Assembly: GCA_023653785.1 (NCBI GenBank)
Contig: JAMKCH010079196.1
Location: 1-64,000 of the forward strand
Length of the DNA: 64,000 nucleotides
Origin: Ophioderma brevispina
Taxonomy: Eukaryota > Echinodermata > Ophiuroidea > Amphilepidida > Ophiodermatidae
Direction of reading: 5' to 3'
In this document: positions 15,401 through 24,950 of the stretch, in pieces
How the letters are laid out: every line of letters begins with the position of its first letter
Position numbering within the stretch: position 1 is the first letter of the stretch
The notes under the pieces: generated by a model
Seen by the model: only the letters and a program-made list of their open reading frames with translations
Told to the model about the DNA's origin: nothing
The model's database searches: none
Made by a program: the position numbers and the translations under genes

Positions 15401-18400
15401 GCTGACAGAGTCACATCAATTACTGTTTATGAATGCATACCTTGATGTACCTTGTCCTGTTTTGAGTTCCACACTTCATAAACATATTGCAGCTAATGTC
15501 ATTGTTGAAGGCCAGGCTGAGGATCAGTACATCTGATTAAAACTTGGATACACCATGTTTGGTGTGCAGAAAAAGGGGTGTGTCGGTCTCTCTTGCGAGC
15601 TTTTTAGAGCTGGTGCTTCCTCGAGGCCAAATGCACAAATCTCTACAATTGACATCTCTTTCTCAGTGTTTGGTCACTGGCTGATGAACTTCTTTGCAAA
15701 TTTCAAAGAGTTCATGTTGTTAGTATGCAGCTAGATCACCCGGTACTAATTTTTTAGAGCAAAGAAAGGCGAAATTGAACCTGGCCAGCTTCCGCCATGT
15801 GAGGACTGCCTAACCTCCCATGCAGAGGGGGCAAACTATATGGTGCCGTAGAAGCCTCTCCAGACACTTCAAGCCCCAATGGTCATGGATGGATTGTAGG
15901 TCCAAAGGGTAATTTGATCATCACGTGGATGGTGGGTAAAGTGGGCAAACCTGCTGCAGACGTTGTTTTAGAGTCCTTACCCTGCAATAATTGCAGGGTA
16001 GTGTGCCAGACTGTGCATGTATGGCTAATGGGATGTCCTGTACAGATTTGTGCAAGGTATCGACATGTGAAAACATGAAAGGTGAGGTCATTACATTGGA
16101 CAGTTTGCAGTTCTGATGATTATAATGGGGACGAGGAAGGGACAGACTATTATTATTAAAGGAGGCAAAATACAGAGGACTAAATTGGCAAATACTTGTA
16201 ATGAGAACTTTTTGAATTGGTGAATAGTTATGTATAATGCGGACATGCGTTGGTAAAATAAAAGTTATTTATGGCCAAAATATGCATACACCTCTAATTG
16301 ATTGAAATAACTATTGAAACAGATTGTAGTACAAGAATGGATCCTCAAATATTCTATATGCAAATTAAGTGCTTTAAAACTATGTATATAGACATATTTA
16401 TTCCGAGTGTAATACATTAACACTTAAAACGCCCATGATTCAAAGTGGCTTCAATTCAAAAAGCAACGCAAGTACAGAAATGCTAATTTGGCAACATGGC
16501 GACCATTTGGGATATGCAAATTAGATTGATTAAAATGGTGGCTATGAATTAATTTTGGTTGTGTTTAATCAACACCTCATTTTAGCAGTTTTGTACATAA
16601 AATATTTCTTCTATGAGTCAGGATATGGCTGCAACTAGTTATGGCGCAATTCCAATGGCGGCCATTTTGTTTATGCAAATTAGCATGCTTAAGTTGTCAC
16701 CTTGAAGTCTTGCATACACACATGATTATAATTTATACTATTGTATTAGTGTAATTGTAAACTTAAATGATTCATCCATGTGATACCTTGACCAATGACT
16801 GTTGAAGTCAAATTATGCTCAAAATTTACGAAAAGGGCGGCCATTTTGTTTATGCAAATTAGGTTTTAATTTAAAATGTATGGATTTGAGTTCTGGTGGT
16901 TGTCCATTGTCAAACACCTCATGTTAGCATTTATTCCACTAAAAGAATTCCTTGTAAAAGACAACATATGGCTAAAACTAATTATGGAGCAATTTCAATG
17001 GCGGCCATTTTGTTTATGCAAATTAGCAGGCTTAAGCTACTACTTTGGAATGTCTATCATGCCAAATTATTTATAGATGGTGTTTCTGAATAAGTTGATA
17101 GCACACTCGCTTTGCCCCTCCTGATGGTACCGACCAACCTATCTGGCCCAAGGACTAATAGGTTGTCTAGGTTCCGACCTATAGTTACACGCCTATAGCC
17201 CTGAGAAGATTCAAGGTCATCCTGGGGCAAAAATTATCCATTGCTCAGATTTCATTGAAACTGGTCTCACATTATTGCTATGGTTATCTGAAGCAGAAAA
17301 TACATTTTAATTCTTTGGGTGACAGCTCTGTATTCAATTTTGAGGTCAATTTTGGTGACCCCTATAGACCATGGAGATCCTTGTTACATTTTGCCCACTA
17401 ATTACAACCGAATGCCAAAAATAGTAAAAAAAAACCAAGACAAACAATTTGACACCAGTTTCAACAAAATCGAAGCACTGAGTGAGTTTTACCACATGAT
17501 GACCTTTATTTTAGATGTTCCCCCACATTTTCCCGAAGTTGGACTCAAACATTCGGATTCAGCACCCTTCTTTCCCAAACTTCGAGAATAGGATTCTCAT
17601 CTATAACCCCTACTAGATTCCGGAAAATTCTGTATAACATCCTTAAGTAAATCTGTGGGATCCTTTCATGGAAGGTAAAGAATGTTGAATGAACTTTTGT
17701 TTGCCATCCAGATCATCCAAGCACGCGAAGAATACAATACATGAACCTAGTTCACCTGAATATTTCGGATATTGTTGCAGGTGATTCTTTTGTATTCCCT
17801 GCATGCTTGGGCTGTTCCGGACGACAGGTTTGGCCAAGTTAACCTATTCGTCTCCTGTACATTGATGTCACATCATTTAATCATTTTTACGTTTGAATTT
17901 GTACTATTGCAGACCAAAGGCCTTTCAATACAGCAACTCAGTCTTCTAGGTTTCAGGGATCATATAGTCTTAAGAGTTAGTCTAAAAGGTAAGTGAGTTA
18001 TTTTTACATGAGATCAAAGCATTTTTTTTATTTCAGTGAAGCAATATAAGAAATTCAAATTTGGATTTACTTTCCCTTCTGTAGGATATAGACTGACAAA
18101 GCTCTTTTAAAACTAAGCTTTCTTTCATTTTCCCCAAAATTAAAATGACTGAAAAGTTGAATATAGATAGAATATAGAATATAAGTTTTCTTTATACTAA
18201 ACTCAGCACAACATTCGCAAAACTGACGAGACGGTTTTATATCCTTACAACTCACCAAACAATTTATTGTATCCCAATCTTGCGCTTACATTACCCTAGG
18301 GTTAGGGATGTTCCTCATATTCAATTTACACTCAAAACACGACCGTTTAACCTTCATGAGATTCCACTTTTTATTTGAGTGAAGTAGCTCCTCCTGGCTA

Positions 18401-21400
18401 CTTTTTCTTAGCCTGAGCTGTTTTCACGCGAGTTCATTCATCTTTTCCCGCTAGCAGTGCCAAGCCCGGTTTCAATAAAATGAAAATGTATCTACGCGAT
18501 CCAGGGTGCTTCTTAATTCTACCCTTCCAACTAGAGCAACGCTTGTCAAATTCCCATTACAATTTCTACAACAGTTACTATCCTTTAAACATGTTTTGAG
18601 GTTTCTAATAAAAATTGTTCTGCTGCCTCCAAATATAGAGCAACGGAATAACAAAATCAAAACGAGTAAACTGTATTAGTATTCTCTAGACTTAAATATT
18701 TACTCAACCTCTCCTACAGAGTCTGTCCCCAAAATGTTAGTACCCATCAAAACATGAAATGTGTGTTTTTTCTAGCTGTGCAAATCAACACAAGTGATAA
18801 TTTTATTTATAGAATCGGTAAGAATACTTTCTTAGCTTTCCTCAGAACTGTTTTATGGTAATTCTAATTTCATATTTCATAGAGTAAACAATTAGGAACA
18901 AAACATCGACATTTTATTTCGGCTGTGGATTGTTAATAGCGATTGCGATAAATGGATTATAGTGAGAATTATTTTTTTCCCTCTGCCAAGCCTGAAAATA
19001 TGACTAATTTTATTAGAAAATATCCTTTTGTGGATAAAAGCAACCGTGAGGTCCATAAATCGCATTCAGTTTTTTTCTTCATTTTAGGTTTGGACGATAA
19101 CTGAAAGTGAATTCAGACTTAAGACTTTCGGCATTTTACAAAGTCTCGGGGGTGGGGGGCTGAAATTTTTTGACCCCATGTACACGAGGGGTGGGGAGGG
19201 TCAAGTGACATGATTAATGTTTGACCTTCCAACATTTTACCAACCACCTCTATAGCTTGGCCTGAATAAAATATATTTATCGTCCATTCGTATCAAAATT
19301 ATACACTGCTGAATTATTTTGTACCAATTTGTTTAAGATCATGTTTTCATTGTCTTAAAATCTCACATCTCTGTTAAATAACCAACCTATCCAACGTTCA
19401 CATAGTTTGAAAACCAAACAACTTATTACTAATCATATCCTCTGCAGTGAAAAAGTCAAAGCATGATGTTGTATTTTTAGTATTTAAAAATAGGCCACGT
19501 GATGGGTACCGTCTTTTTTGGGACAGTGTGCAATTTTTTTTGCTTGCGATCAGATTGGTTCAAATTTTTTTTAGCTTGATTTTGGAGAGGGTAAACCTTT
19601 AGAAGATGTCTCCAGGAGGGTTATTCCAAAGCGAATTTAGTGACTACACTGATGTGGTTGGTATCGAACATCGATGACTTAATAGGGTGATTTCACCGGA
19701 GCTCATTAGGTTAACTTTTCCAGACCTGCCTCCAGAACAACCCAAGCATGAAGAGAATATAAGGGAGTCACCTGCAGAAATAGCTGAAATGTTCAGGTGA
19801 ATCAGATGCATGTATTGTATTCTTCGCATGCTTGGATGATCTGGAGGGTAAACAAACGTCTATTCAATATAATTTGCCCTTCGTGAAAGGACCTAACTGG
19901 TCTCTGGATGCTATACTTGGTTGTCTCAGGATTGGCTATGTTCTAGGTACACTCTAACCCTTAGCAGATTCCATATCGAAGGCTTTAATATATCTTCAAA
20001 CAAACCGGTGTGGCAGGAGATATAGTCCTCCTGGGCTCATAGTCCGGGAACAATGGTGAACAATAGGGCAGTCGATTCAGTTGACTTTCACGCAACATTA
20101 GTTTCACGGTTTTTTCCGTTGTCGTCTATGGAGCCCGGACTATGATACCTGCCGGACTATGATTACTTTCACACCGGTGTAAAGAAACTGAGTGTCCCCC
20201 ATGAGAGAGTGTCCTAGATACCATAGCAACATGTACGGAATAAACCGTGACCATGTAGACGAGGCCAATTGGGTACAGTGCTGAAACAAATGATGCATAC
20301 ATCACTCAATGGAGAACACAATAGACAGATGGGTGGTAGGACAATCAGTCACGCGGACACTGTATTATATGGCTCTATATCATAGCGGTAGCGTTATTTT
20401 ACTTGTTAGATATAGGGGGCAATCTGACGATCACTGCGGAAAGGGAGGTAACGTTATTTTCTTGTTAGGTCTAGAGGCCATTTCAAGGAACAAGGAAGGG
20501 GGTCCACTCCGTGATTTTTGGTCCATTTTTTAAAAGTAACGAAAAATGGCATTAAGGGACGTTAGGTATATTTTATCAGGTTTCATTGCACTAGCCATAA
20601 CTCTGAAAAGTCTCATATTGAACTGGCAAAGAATCTACAGGGTGTCTCAGAAAGAATTACACCCTAACTATAGGCGACCATAACTTCAATAGTAAGTATC
20701 GCATTTGAGAAATTTAAAAAGAATCTTAAACCACATTTTTTTAAAAACATTTTAATGTAAACATCACTCGATTCGGTTCAGTAGTTTTGAAGAAATGAGC
20801 GATTATGTAACACATGTCAATGGACACTTCCTTCCAAGTTTGCTCACAATAATGCAGATTGGCTGTTAACTACCGCTGATTACTCGTGTTATCTGTTCAA
20901 GCTGTCTTCTTTTCATTCCCCAAAGAACCAGCCTTGTTTAATATTTTGTGAGTTCAATGCCATTTGTTCGTTTTATTATAGTAATAAACAATTACCGTGA
21001 CAATTATAACAAAATCCAACAAGAAAAACAATACATGGTAAGTAACAAGAATGATCATCTTTATTTACACAACACCAAAAATTCTGTAGAAAATGTGAAA
21101 TATGTTAGTTGAACTAGGGGGTGGCACTGCATATAATGAATTGAGAAAGAAGTTGAATCAATACTTTAACAGGTGGATAAACTGAACAATAAGATTATTC
21201 AAAATAGTTTTTATTCAAATTAGACATCTTATTCCAATAAGATGGTGGATTCGCATTTAAATAATAAAGGCATGATTTGAGTGCAAATTCAAAATTCCCA
21301 AGTTTTAATCTATACTCGTGTTATATGAAGTACTGGCACGAGACAAGATGGTTGCTCAACATTTGTCGCCCATACGAAGGGCGTTTGTGGTTTTTAGATA

Positions 21401-21930
21401 TGCCGAAACTGGTCATAACATTACTCTGGTCAGGCAGGAATTTAGATAAGATTCTACAGAAATCCTCCTTGCAATCTTGAACAAATGTTAAGAAGTACCG
21501 TGAAAAGGGTTCAGGTCAAAATTTGAACAAGAGTCGCTGTGAAAAAGAAAAGATGTAATTTCTTTTGTAATGTATGTGCAATATTATGTTGAACCTGGTG
21601 CAAAATATCAGTTATTATCTTATTTTGTTTTAAAGAAATTAAATGAAAAAGAAAATGAAAGATGTATTGATTATTTCTCGCCTGTTCTGTCTGAATCAAT
21701 TTACTTGGAAGGAAGTGTCCATTGACATGTGTTACTTAATAGCTTATTTCTTCAAAACTACTGAACCAAATCAAGTGATGTTTACATTAAAATGTTAAAA
21801 AGTAATTGTGGTTTAAGATTCTTTTTAAATTTCTCAAATGTGATACTTACTTTTAAAGTTATGGTCGCCTATAGTTAGGGTGTCTTTCTGAGACACCCTG
21901 TATGTTCCTAGCTAGTGTGACCAATTGCCA

Positions 21931-22001
<71 letters not shown>

Positions 22002-23098
22002 GACATTTATATAGCGCCAAAATAAAAAAAATTGTGCTAAGGCGCTGAAACACAAACCGTATATGATAACAATGAAAAAGTCACTACTGATAAGCAATCT
22101 GGAAGAGATGGAATTTGAGAAGTTCTTGAATGAGGTTATGGATGCAGCATTTACAACCATTTTGAACAAATTCGGACCAATCTGTAAAATATACCCTTCT
22201 GGCTCGTATAGAGAGAGGGAAAATGTACAATTTTCACTTATTCGGTACTTAAACAAACTCCAGAATCCTGACTATCAAGATTTATTTGTTTATTTACTGG
22301 CACACTAAGTGCAATCTGTCACCCAATTAGGTGCAAGGTTTGAACAATGTACTCACGCACGCACAGATAGTCATGAATAAGTCTTGCTGGCTTTCAATTG
22401 ATCTTTTTCGAGGTAGCATAATTCCTATTGGCGTTACCTGATTTTACGTCATCGGCATATCGCAGAGCTGTTATCTGCCTTGTTGTCTCATTTTGTCGAA
22501 ATTACCCAGTGGAACGTATGATATGTTATATAGAACTCAGCTCGTGTGAAGACTTGCCATATTTATACAATTTACATTCAGGCAAGAATACCGGATTTCT
22601 GCAGAAATAAGATAAACCACAATGTTCCATGATGTTGTTCTAAAACAACCAACTATGCCTAAAATAGTAATCAGTTTCAAATTTAAGTCCCAAAAGGCCA
22701 GAAATTAGACAACGAACTACTCTTTCCTTCCACATTACAGCAGATGTAGGGAGGAGTAAATTCTGACTAAGGTTTAATATGTAATTATTTTGTGCATTGT
22801 GTATTTAAGTGAGTATTTTTAACACACCAACTTCCAATACTTTTGGTTTTTGCAGAAGCACTTTCTAAACGAGGACTAAAAATTCCACCAGAAATCATTC
22901 AATTGCTACTTCACCTTCAGAATGTGCGTGAATCCAGTCATCCATCCGACCAATTCTTATTAGTCGAAACAATGGTCGCTAAAGTCGTGTGTCCATACTT
23001 GGGAACACGAGGCTTGTATCTAGGTGAAGAGGTACCGGCTGTTCCTTCACAACAACTGGACATACCACCCTCAAAGAACTATGCAAGAAGACACTTAG
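418..23098 (+). CDS. PRR5: PRR5/Protor (TORC2 subunit) gene, internal part, five exons
   Basis: Joining 418-449, 7862-7919, 11708-11799, 17913-17988 and 22856-23098 gives one continuous reading frame of about 167 residues. Each exon is flanked by AG and GT, and the junction phases match (2-nt start, 0, 1, 0, 1). The product aligns by eye, block by block, with the HbrB-like core of human PRR5 and PRR5L: IGAFITEYYK, GQKLLDSLSNVWNNFF, DILPTLRAVFYPVQ, LSLLGFRDHIVLRVSL, IPPEIIQLLLHLQNV, ETMVAKVVCPYLGTRGLY. From family knowledge, PRR5/PRR5L bind Rictor in mTOR complex 2, which phosphorylates AGC kinases such as Akt in the cytoplasm. Upstream exons (start codon and N-terminal helix region) lie before base 1. 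The serine/proline-rich C-terminus found in vertebrates was not found here. Introns are 7.4, 3.8, 6.1 and 4.9 kb and loaded with transposons. Whether this is PRR5 or PRR5L cannot be told; a single pre-duplication orthologue is likely in an invertebrate. Confidence 0.92.
896..923. repeat. Perfect 28-bp palindrome
   Basis: A 14-base arm beginning AAACGTTGG is followed directly by its exact reverse complement, with no loop. It lies in intron 1 within a short AT-rich patch where gttaaa and ttaacc motifs recur (780-1010). Possibly the core of a decayed MITE; no clear ends were found. Confidence 0.7.
1450..2990 (-). mobile_element. RTE-like LINE reverse transcriptase remnant
   Basis: Read on the - strand from high to low coordinates, the pieces follow the order of an RTE-type polymerase. 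First is LHKK near 2800 in a region resembling KKGDTSDIKNYRAISL. Next are ENQGVDPAYINLL and LHKDSDKIKLE (2540-2380), AQIYLG with LILDGELD (about 1990-1890), and ELKRKVFNEYILPMIAF then ETWAL (1835-1750). The last is DNRWTIRVTEVTPRDGPEA (about 1610-1550). Frameshifts, stops and a G-run (1669-1698) break it, and a segment of about 118 bp near 2055-2290 is partly duplicated. This is a dead copy lying antisense in PRR5 intron 1. RTE assignment rests on motif order recalled from the family. Confidence 0.8.
3000..5439. other. Intron 1 stretch, nothing recognised
   Basis: AT-rich sequence with no convincing coding, RNA or repeat structure. A GC-rich patch near 5215-5235 has no further support as a promoter. 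Confidence 0.5.
5440..5979 (+). repeat. 540-bp direct repeat, copy 1
   Basis: Nearly identical to 6362-6898, starting at atatggaaaaaaattatgg and ending at atatcagata. Visible differences are chiefly in the G-run (5905-5918 against about 6826-6837). The copy is followed by about 20 A residues and a 382-bp spacer. It is either a recent duplication or two haplotypes joined in assembly. Confidence 0.93.
6362..6898 (+). repeat. 540-bp direct repeat, copy 2
   Basis: Second copy of the 5440-5979 segment in the same orientation, offset by 922 bp. No poly-A follows this copy; the sequence continues tagatcaag. Both copies lie inside PRR5 intron 1. Confidence 0.93.
7862..7919 (+). CDS. PRR5: PRR5 exon 2 of window
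   Basis: A 58-nt exon between tatattttcgcag and the donor gtgtgc. It begins on a codon boundary and reads KNLLKRGMDVLFEGVDDDS. It leaves one base (G) that combines with GT of the next exon to make Gly, the G of the conserved GQKLL motif. The donor gtgtgc is weaker than the other donors. Confidence 0.88.
8024..9141. mobile_element. Inverted-repeat element interrupted by a MITE
   Basis: The left arm (about 8024-8150: tttgcataaaatg, ctgctgattccaaatct, gatgatgcaacttttg, gcattttgagata) reappears reverse-complemented from 9141 down to about 8660. The right arm is split by the TTAA-flanked element 8718-9056. The uninterrupted left arm shows TTGA where the right arm has TTAA, so the empty site can be read directly. 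The interior holds only short ORFs, so the element is non-autonomous. It lies in PRR5 intron 2. Confidence 0.85.
8718..9056. mobile_element. TTAA-flanked MITE (piggyBac/Kolobok-like)
   Basis: It is bounded by TTAA at 8714-8717 and 9057-9060. The terminal inverted repeats are perfect: AGGGGCATTTCGTGAT and its complement. TTAA duplication is typical of piggyBac and Kolobok superfamilies; no transposase is present. A 22-bp near-palindrome (TTCTGTCCGT, AA, then the complement) lies at 8874-8895. Confidence 0.85.
9142..10679. other. Intron 2 stretch; G-run only
   Basis: No gene recognised. A 17-base G-run occurs at about 9819-9836. Sequence around 9300-9440, like 8510-8620 and 6035-6160, carries weakly related repeat text (gatgaccttgaac; caaactayacct), suggesting an old dispersed family too diverged to delimit. 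Confidence 0.4.
10680..10806. repeat. CA/CG microsatellite
   Basis: Alternating purine-pyrimidine tract of CA units with an internal (CG)n run near 10715-10730, potentially Z-DNA-forming. Open frames across it on both strands are low-complexity artefacts. Confidence 0.95.
11708..11799 (+). CDS. PRR5: PRR5 exon 3 of window (GQKLLDSL...FYPVQ)
   Basis: A 92-nt exon after cccaacag and before gtaacg. It reads (G)QKLLDSLSNVWNNFFIDI and then LPTLRAVFYPVQ, nearly identical to the vertebrate PRR5 signature GQKLLDSLxxxWxFFFSDV then LPMLQAIFYPVQ. This is the most diagnostic exon. It ends in phase 0. Confidence 0.95.
12720..13395 (+). repeat. Left long inverted arm with tandem modules
   Basis: Contains aaaatggccgccatt at about 12876, 13036 and 13204, and a decayed fourth module at 13350. 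It pairs in inverted orientation with 16440-17157. The similar spacing of modules in both arms shows the arms arose as one unit. Confidence 0.85.
13960..15262 (+). mobile_element. LINE fragment ('LINE-B' copy 1) with YADD reverse transcriptase
   Basis: One frame from 13992 reads GLPQGSVLAPLLFNIY and then FIYADDLEIS, the polymerase motif with catalytic YADD at 14082-14093. After a frameshift, SKTQVCAFHLRNREAKRQLK and YLGVGPHSLSYKTHIKK (about 14150-14310) follow in the expected order. The 3' coding part is present twice (about 14385-14745 and 14887-15250), including PAANRLKSR, SIGIEPGEHLPPGVDSSWAE and RLRTRIGRSK. That is a local tandem duplication. The copy is 5'-truncated and broken. It is the same family as the fragments at 47100-51790. 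Confidence 0.88.
15655..16116 (+). pseudogene. Broken ORF with CXC-like cysteine-rich C-terminus
   Basis: Pieces in order, with frameshifts: WSLADELLCKFQ (about 15680), RAKKGEIEPGQLPPCEDCLT (about 15755-15815), and SPNGHGWIVGPKGNLIITWM then VGKPAADVVLESLPCNNC (about 15870-15990). The last piece is PDCACMANGMSCTDLCKVST then CENM, ending at the TGA 16114-16116. I recognise the order LPPC..RANYQ / HGW / WM / PAPDxVLELLxCxC / CTDLCK from uncharacterised, high-copy proteins in invertebrate genomes. The cysteine cluster resembles tesmin/TSO1 CXC domains. Function is unknown. It lies between the long arms of the 12544-17615 element, so it may be element cargo. Confidence 0.7.
16440..17157 (-). repeat. 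Right long inverted arm with tandem modules
   Basis: Reverse complement of 12720-13395. ATGGCGGCCATTTTGTTTAT modules lie at about 16655 and 16998, with a variant (gggcggcc) at 16835 and a decayed one at about 16495. The outer end matches the left arm through tggcccaaggacta. Confidence 0.85.
17700..17843 (-). mobile_element. Palindromic MITE family P, copy 1
   Basis: Shares aagcatgc-type ends and the internal pair cacctgcag/ttcaggtga with 19715-19850 and 36520-36672, here in the opposite orientation. It ends about 70 bp upstream of PRR5 exon 4. Confidence 0.75.
17913..17988 (+). CDS. PRR5: PRR5 exon 4 of window
   Basis: A 76-nt exon after gtactattgcag and before gtaagtg. It reads TKGLSIQQLSLLGFRDHI then VLRVSLK and leaves a phase-1 G. 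It matches the vertebrate segment KEPSVRQLALLHFRN then ITLSVKL in the same position relative to FYPVQ. Confidence 0.94.
17989..19714. other. Intron 4 stretch, nothing recognised
   Basis: AT-rich with short open frames only. A purine/G-rich patch (19148-19200) is present but has no paired end. Confidence 0.4.
19715..19850 (+). mobile_element. Palindromic MITE family P, copy 2
   Basis: Runs from ggttaacttttccagacctg to gcatgcttggatgatctgga. The two halves pair (cctccagaacaacccaagcatg with the complement of the right end). Same family as 17700-17843 and 36520-36672. Confidence 0.8.
20004..20178. mobile_element. Palindromic MITE family Q, copy 1
   Basis: Begins accggtgt and ends with the complement cacaccggt. 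The inner pair tcatagtccgg / ccggactatga forms a stem. The middle (gaacaatggtgaacaatagg) matches 29416-29591 closely. Confidence 0.8.
20638..21900. mobile_element. TA-flanked element with ~200-bp inverted repeats
   Basis: TA duplications (20636-20637 and 21901-21902) flank termini CAGGGTGTCTCAGAAAGA. The inverted arms 20638-20838 and 21704-21900 are about 93% alike by eye. The ~865-bp interior has no frame I can identify as a transposase. TA target and long TIRs fit a non-autonomous Tc1/mariner-type element. The similar end CAGGGTGTCCCAGAATG appears at about 39860-39880. Confidence 0.88.
21932..22018. repeat. (CAAT)n microsatellite with tatatagcgcc tail
   Basis: About 17 CAAT units (21932-22001) run into tgacatttatatagcgcc, with aggcgctga at about 22040. 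This arrangement is common next to dispersed repeats in invertebrate genomes. Confidence 0.95.
22856..23098 (+). CDS. PRR5: PRR5 exon 5 of window, end uncertain
   Basis: It starts after tttttgcag in phase 1 (G+AA = Glu) and reads EALSKRGLKIPPEIIQLLLH, QNVRESSHPSDQFLLVETMV, AKVVCPYLGTRGLY. This matches the ALARARARVPPAIVQMLLVLQ and VVSPYLGTYGLH blocks of vertebrate PRR5. I place the end at a consensus donor (ttag|gtagga). Alternatives are an earlier donor at ctag|gtgaag near 23019, or no splice at all. Read-through would end at a TAG at 23158-23160 with an AATAAA at 23491-23496, making this the last exon. Homology beyond GLY is weak, so the choice is open. Confidence 0.9.
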
Positions 23099-23160
23099 GT
23101 AGGACCTTCCACGGACGAGACCATAGTCCACTGTATAGACCACTCTACCATCCATGCTAG

Positions 23161-24950
23161 CCATTCATGCCGTGTGCTATTGTGTTGTCTACATTTGTTT
23201 CATCCATGTTATCAAGTGCCATATTAAATGGAAATAGTTTCTACAGAATCCACCAATATATAATTCACACTTCTACACCCTACATGTGCTATTTTGCTTT
23301 TAAAATCGTGTGTGTCATGCGGATCTGCAGCTTTGCTAGGAAACTCAGATGTTTGTTAAAACTCTCACGAAATACTATTGTGCCTGCACTTGAAGCAATA
23401 CAGTACGCAGTGCACAGGTGCTCGGAATGTAACATTTGCACACATACTCAGTGTATTGAAATTCCAACCATTGCAGCAGGAATTGTGTATAATAAAAGAA
23501 TTTACTCATTTGTGCTATGAATTAACGTGGAAAAGTAGAATGCACGGCAATAACTGTTCATTGAAAGCTGTTTACCTTTAAGTACCTCGAGGCCTATATT
23601 GTGCTTAGTACTACGCAGTACTTGTGAAAAAACGCAAGCACTTAGCTGATGTCACACAGACACACGCACGTTCAGCTCAGGATATTGCACATGCTGTAGG
23701 CTCTCTATCAACATGCCGTACGTATGTTTCGTCAAAAGCTTCAACAATATGTTTCATATTCATATGCAGGTGTTTGTGATATACCTTTGTCGATATATAT
23801 GTCAAGGAAAGAGTTGACGGTGATTGTGCTAATTGTTGTTCGAAACACACGAGTAAAAAATCGTGCATAATTATGTCTTCCAGTGGGTGTGCACACATGG
23901 AAATCTCAAGATGTGTGAGTTTCCGTGGTGGATATATTATTACGATGTCTCATCCTAAATTACCGACATTTTTCGAACACGTACAATTGTACATTTACTA
24001 TGTTGCATTGCTAAAAGTCAGAGGCCAAACTAAAATTGCATCTCATATTTTATCTGCAATCAGCCCAACGATAATGTGTCTTGTACACTGTAATTGGATT
24101 ACTGCTATTCTGCCCGTTACAATTTGAGAAATGACGCAAATTGGTATTTGTCGTCTGCCCTGATTTGCTGTGACAGACGACGAAGGAAGCAATCATTTCC
24201 CATTATGCTTAAGCTCAGCGATATTCTACCCACTTCAGCAGGTCCGTATTTGAGTAGGTTTTAAGGAATAAGGAGAAATACTGCTTGAACCAGGAAAACG
24301 TTAATAATGATATGAATATGGTCAATTACTGCTTAAAGCCAAACCCTCCTCTATAAACAAACTCCTTCATGCTTACCATCTACGGACCTGTTAACATACC
24401 GCACATTGTTCGTCTTGCCGAAATGTTTCAATGTACTCACTTGAGGGTGGAATCAAAACACACCCATCTGATAACCAGCGGCCTCTAGTGGTTGAAACCC
24501 ACAAGTTGATACACTAATCTCGACTGTGTGTTTTTTGTTTTGGCTGTATTGTTTTTGCTCCATTTATTCAATTTACCATTTTGCTCAACTTAAAAATATG
24601 TTACAAGATCTAGGCCCAAAAGTTGAATTTCTATCTTGTTTCGTTTGAGACCACCCTTAAAATAAGAACGTATACCCGATTTACCCTAATTTTATAAATG
24701 TTTGTCCCAACCCAAAACAAAGAATTAGATTCGTGTATCAACCCTAGATGACGGTTAAAAATCAAATTGTTTAACCTGATGTTTCCTCTAAATAGCCGCC
24801 AGTCGTCTGATGGATATAGTTTGAAGCCTTCTCTTACATTCTAAAGTTGTCTTTCATCAGTTGAGTTATACTATTTAGAAAGTTCATTCACTGAAGGAAG
24901 CCCTTCTTGCACTGATAAAAACATTGCGTAGGCTTATTAAGTTCACCATG
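23161..24950. other. Downstream of PRR5 exon 5; no further exon recognised
   Basis: Contains AATAAA at 23491-23496, usable if exon 5 is terminal. I looked for the vertebrate downstream motif (VVRSKSYN-like) and did not find it. No repeat boundaries were recognised. Confidence 0.4.

Larger units (their letters stand above)
12544..17615. mobile_element. ~5-kb long-TIR element in PRR5 intron 3
   Basis: The ends are inverted copies: TAGTAGGG then atgagaatcctattctcgaa on the left, and the complement at 17580-17615 on the right. The homology resumes inward as long arms (about 12720-13395 and 16440-17157). Those arms include tgctaccaacttgtt/gatagcacactcgc and repeated modules with ATGGCGGCCATTTT next to ATGCAAAT. 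The arms are modular, with a half-unit of about 165 bp and a unit of about 335 bp. The right arm has about 350 bp extra. Flanks allow a TA or GAT target duplication. The interior holds a LINE fragment (13960-15262) and a broken CXC-like ORF (15655-16116). No transposase was recognised. Confidence 0.8.
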
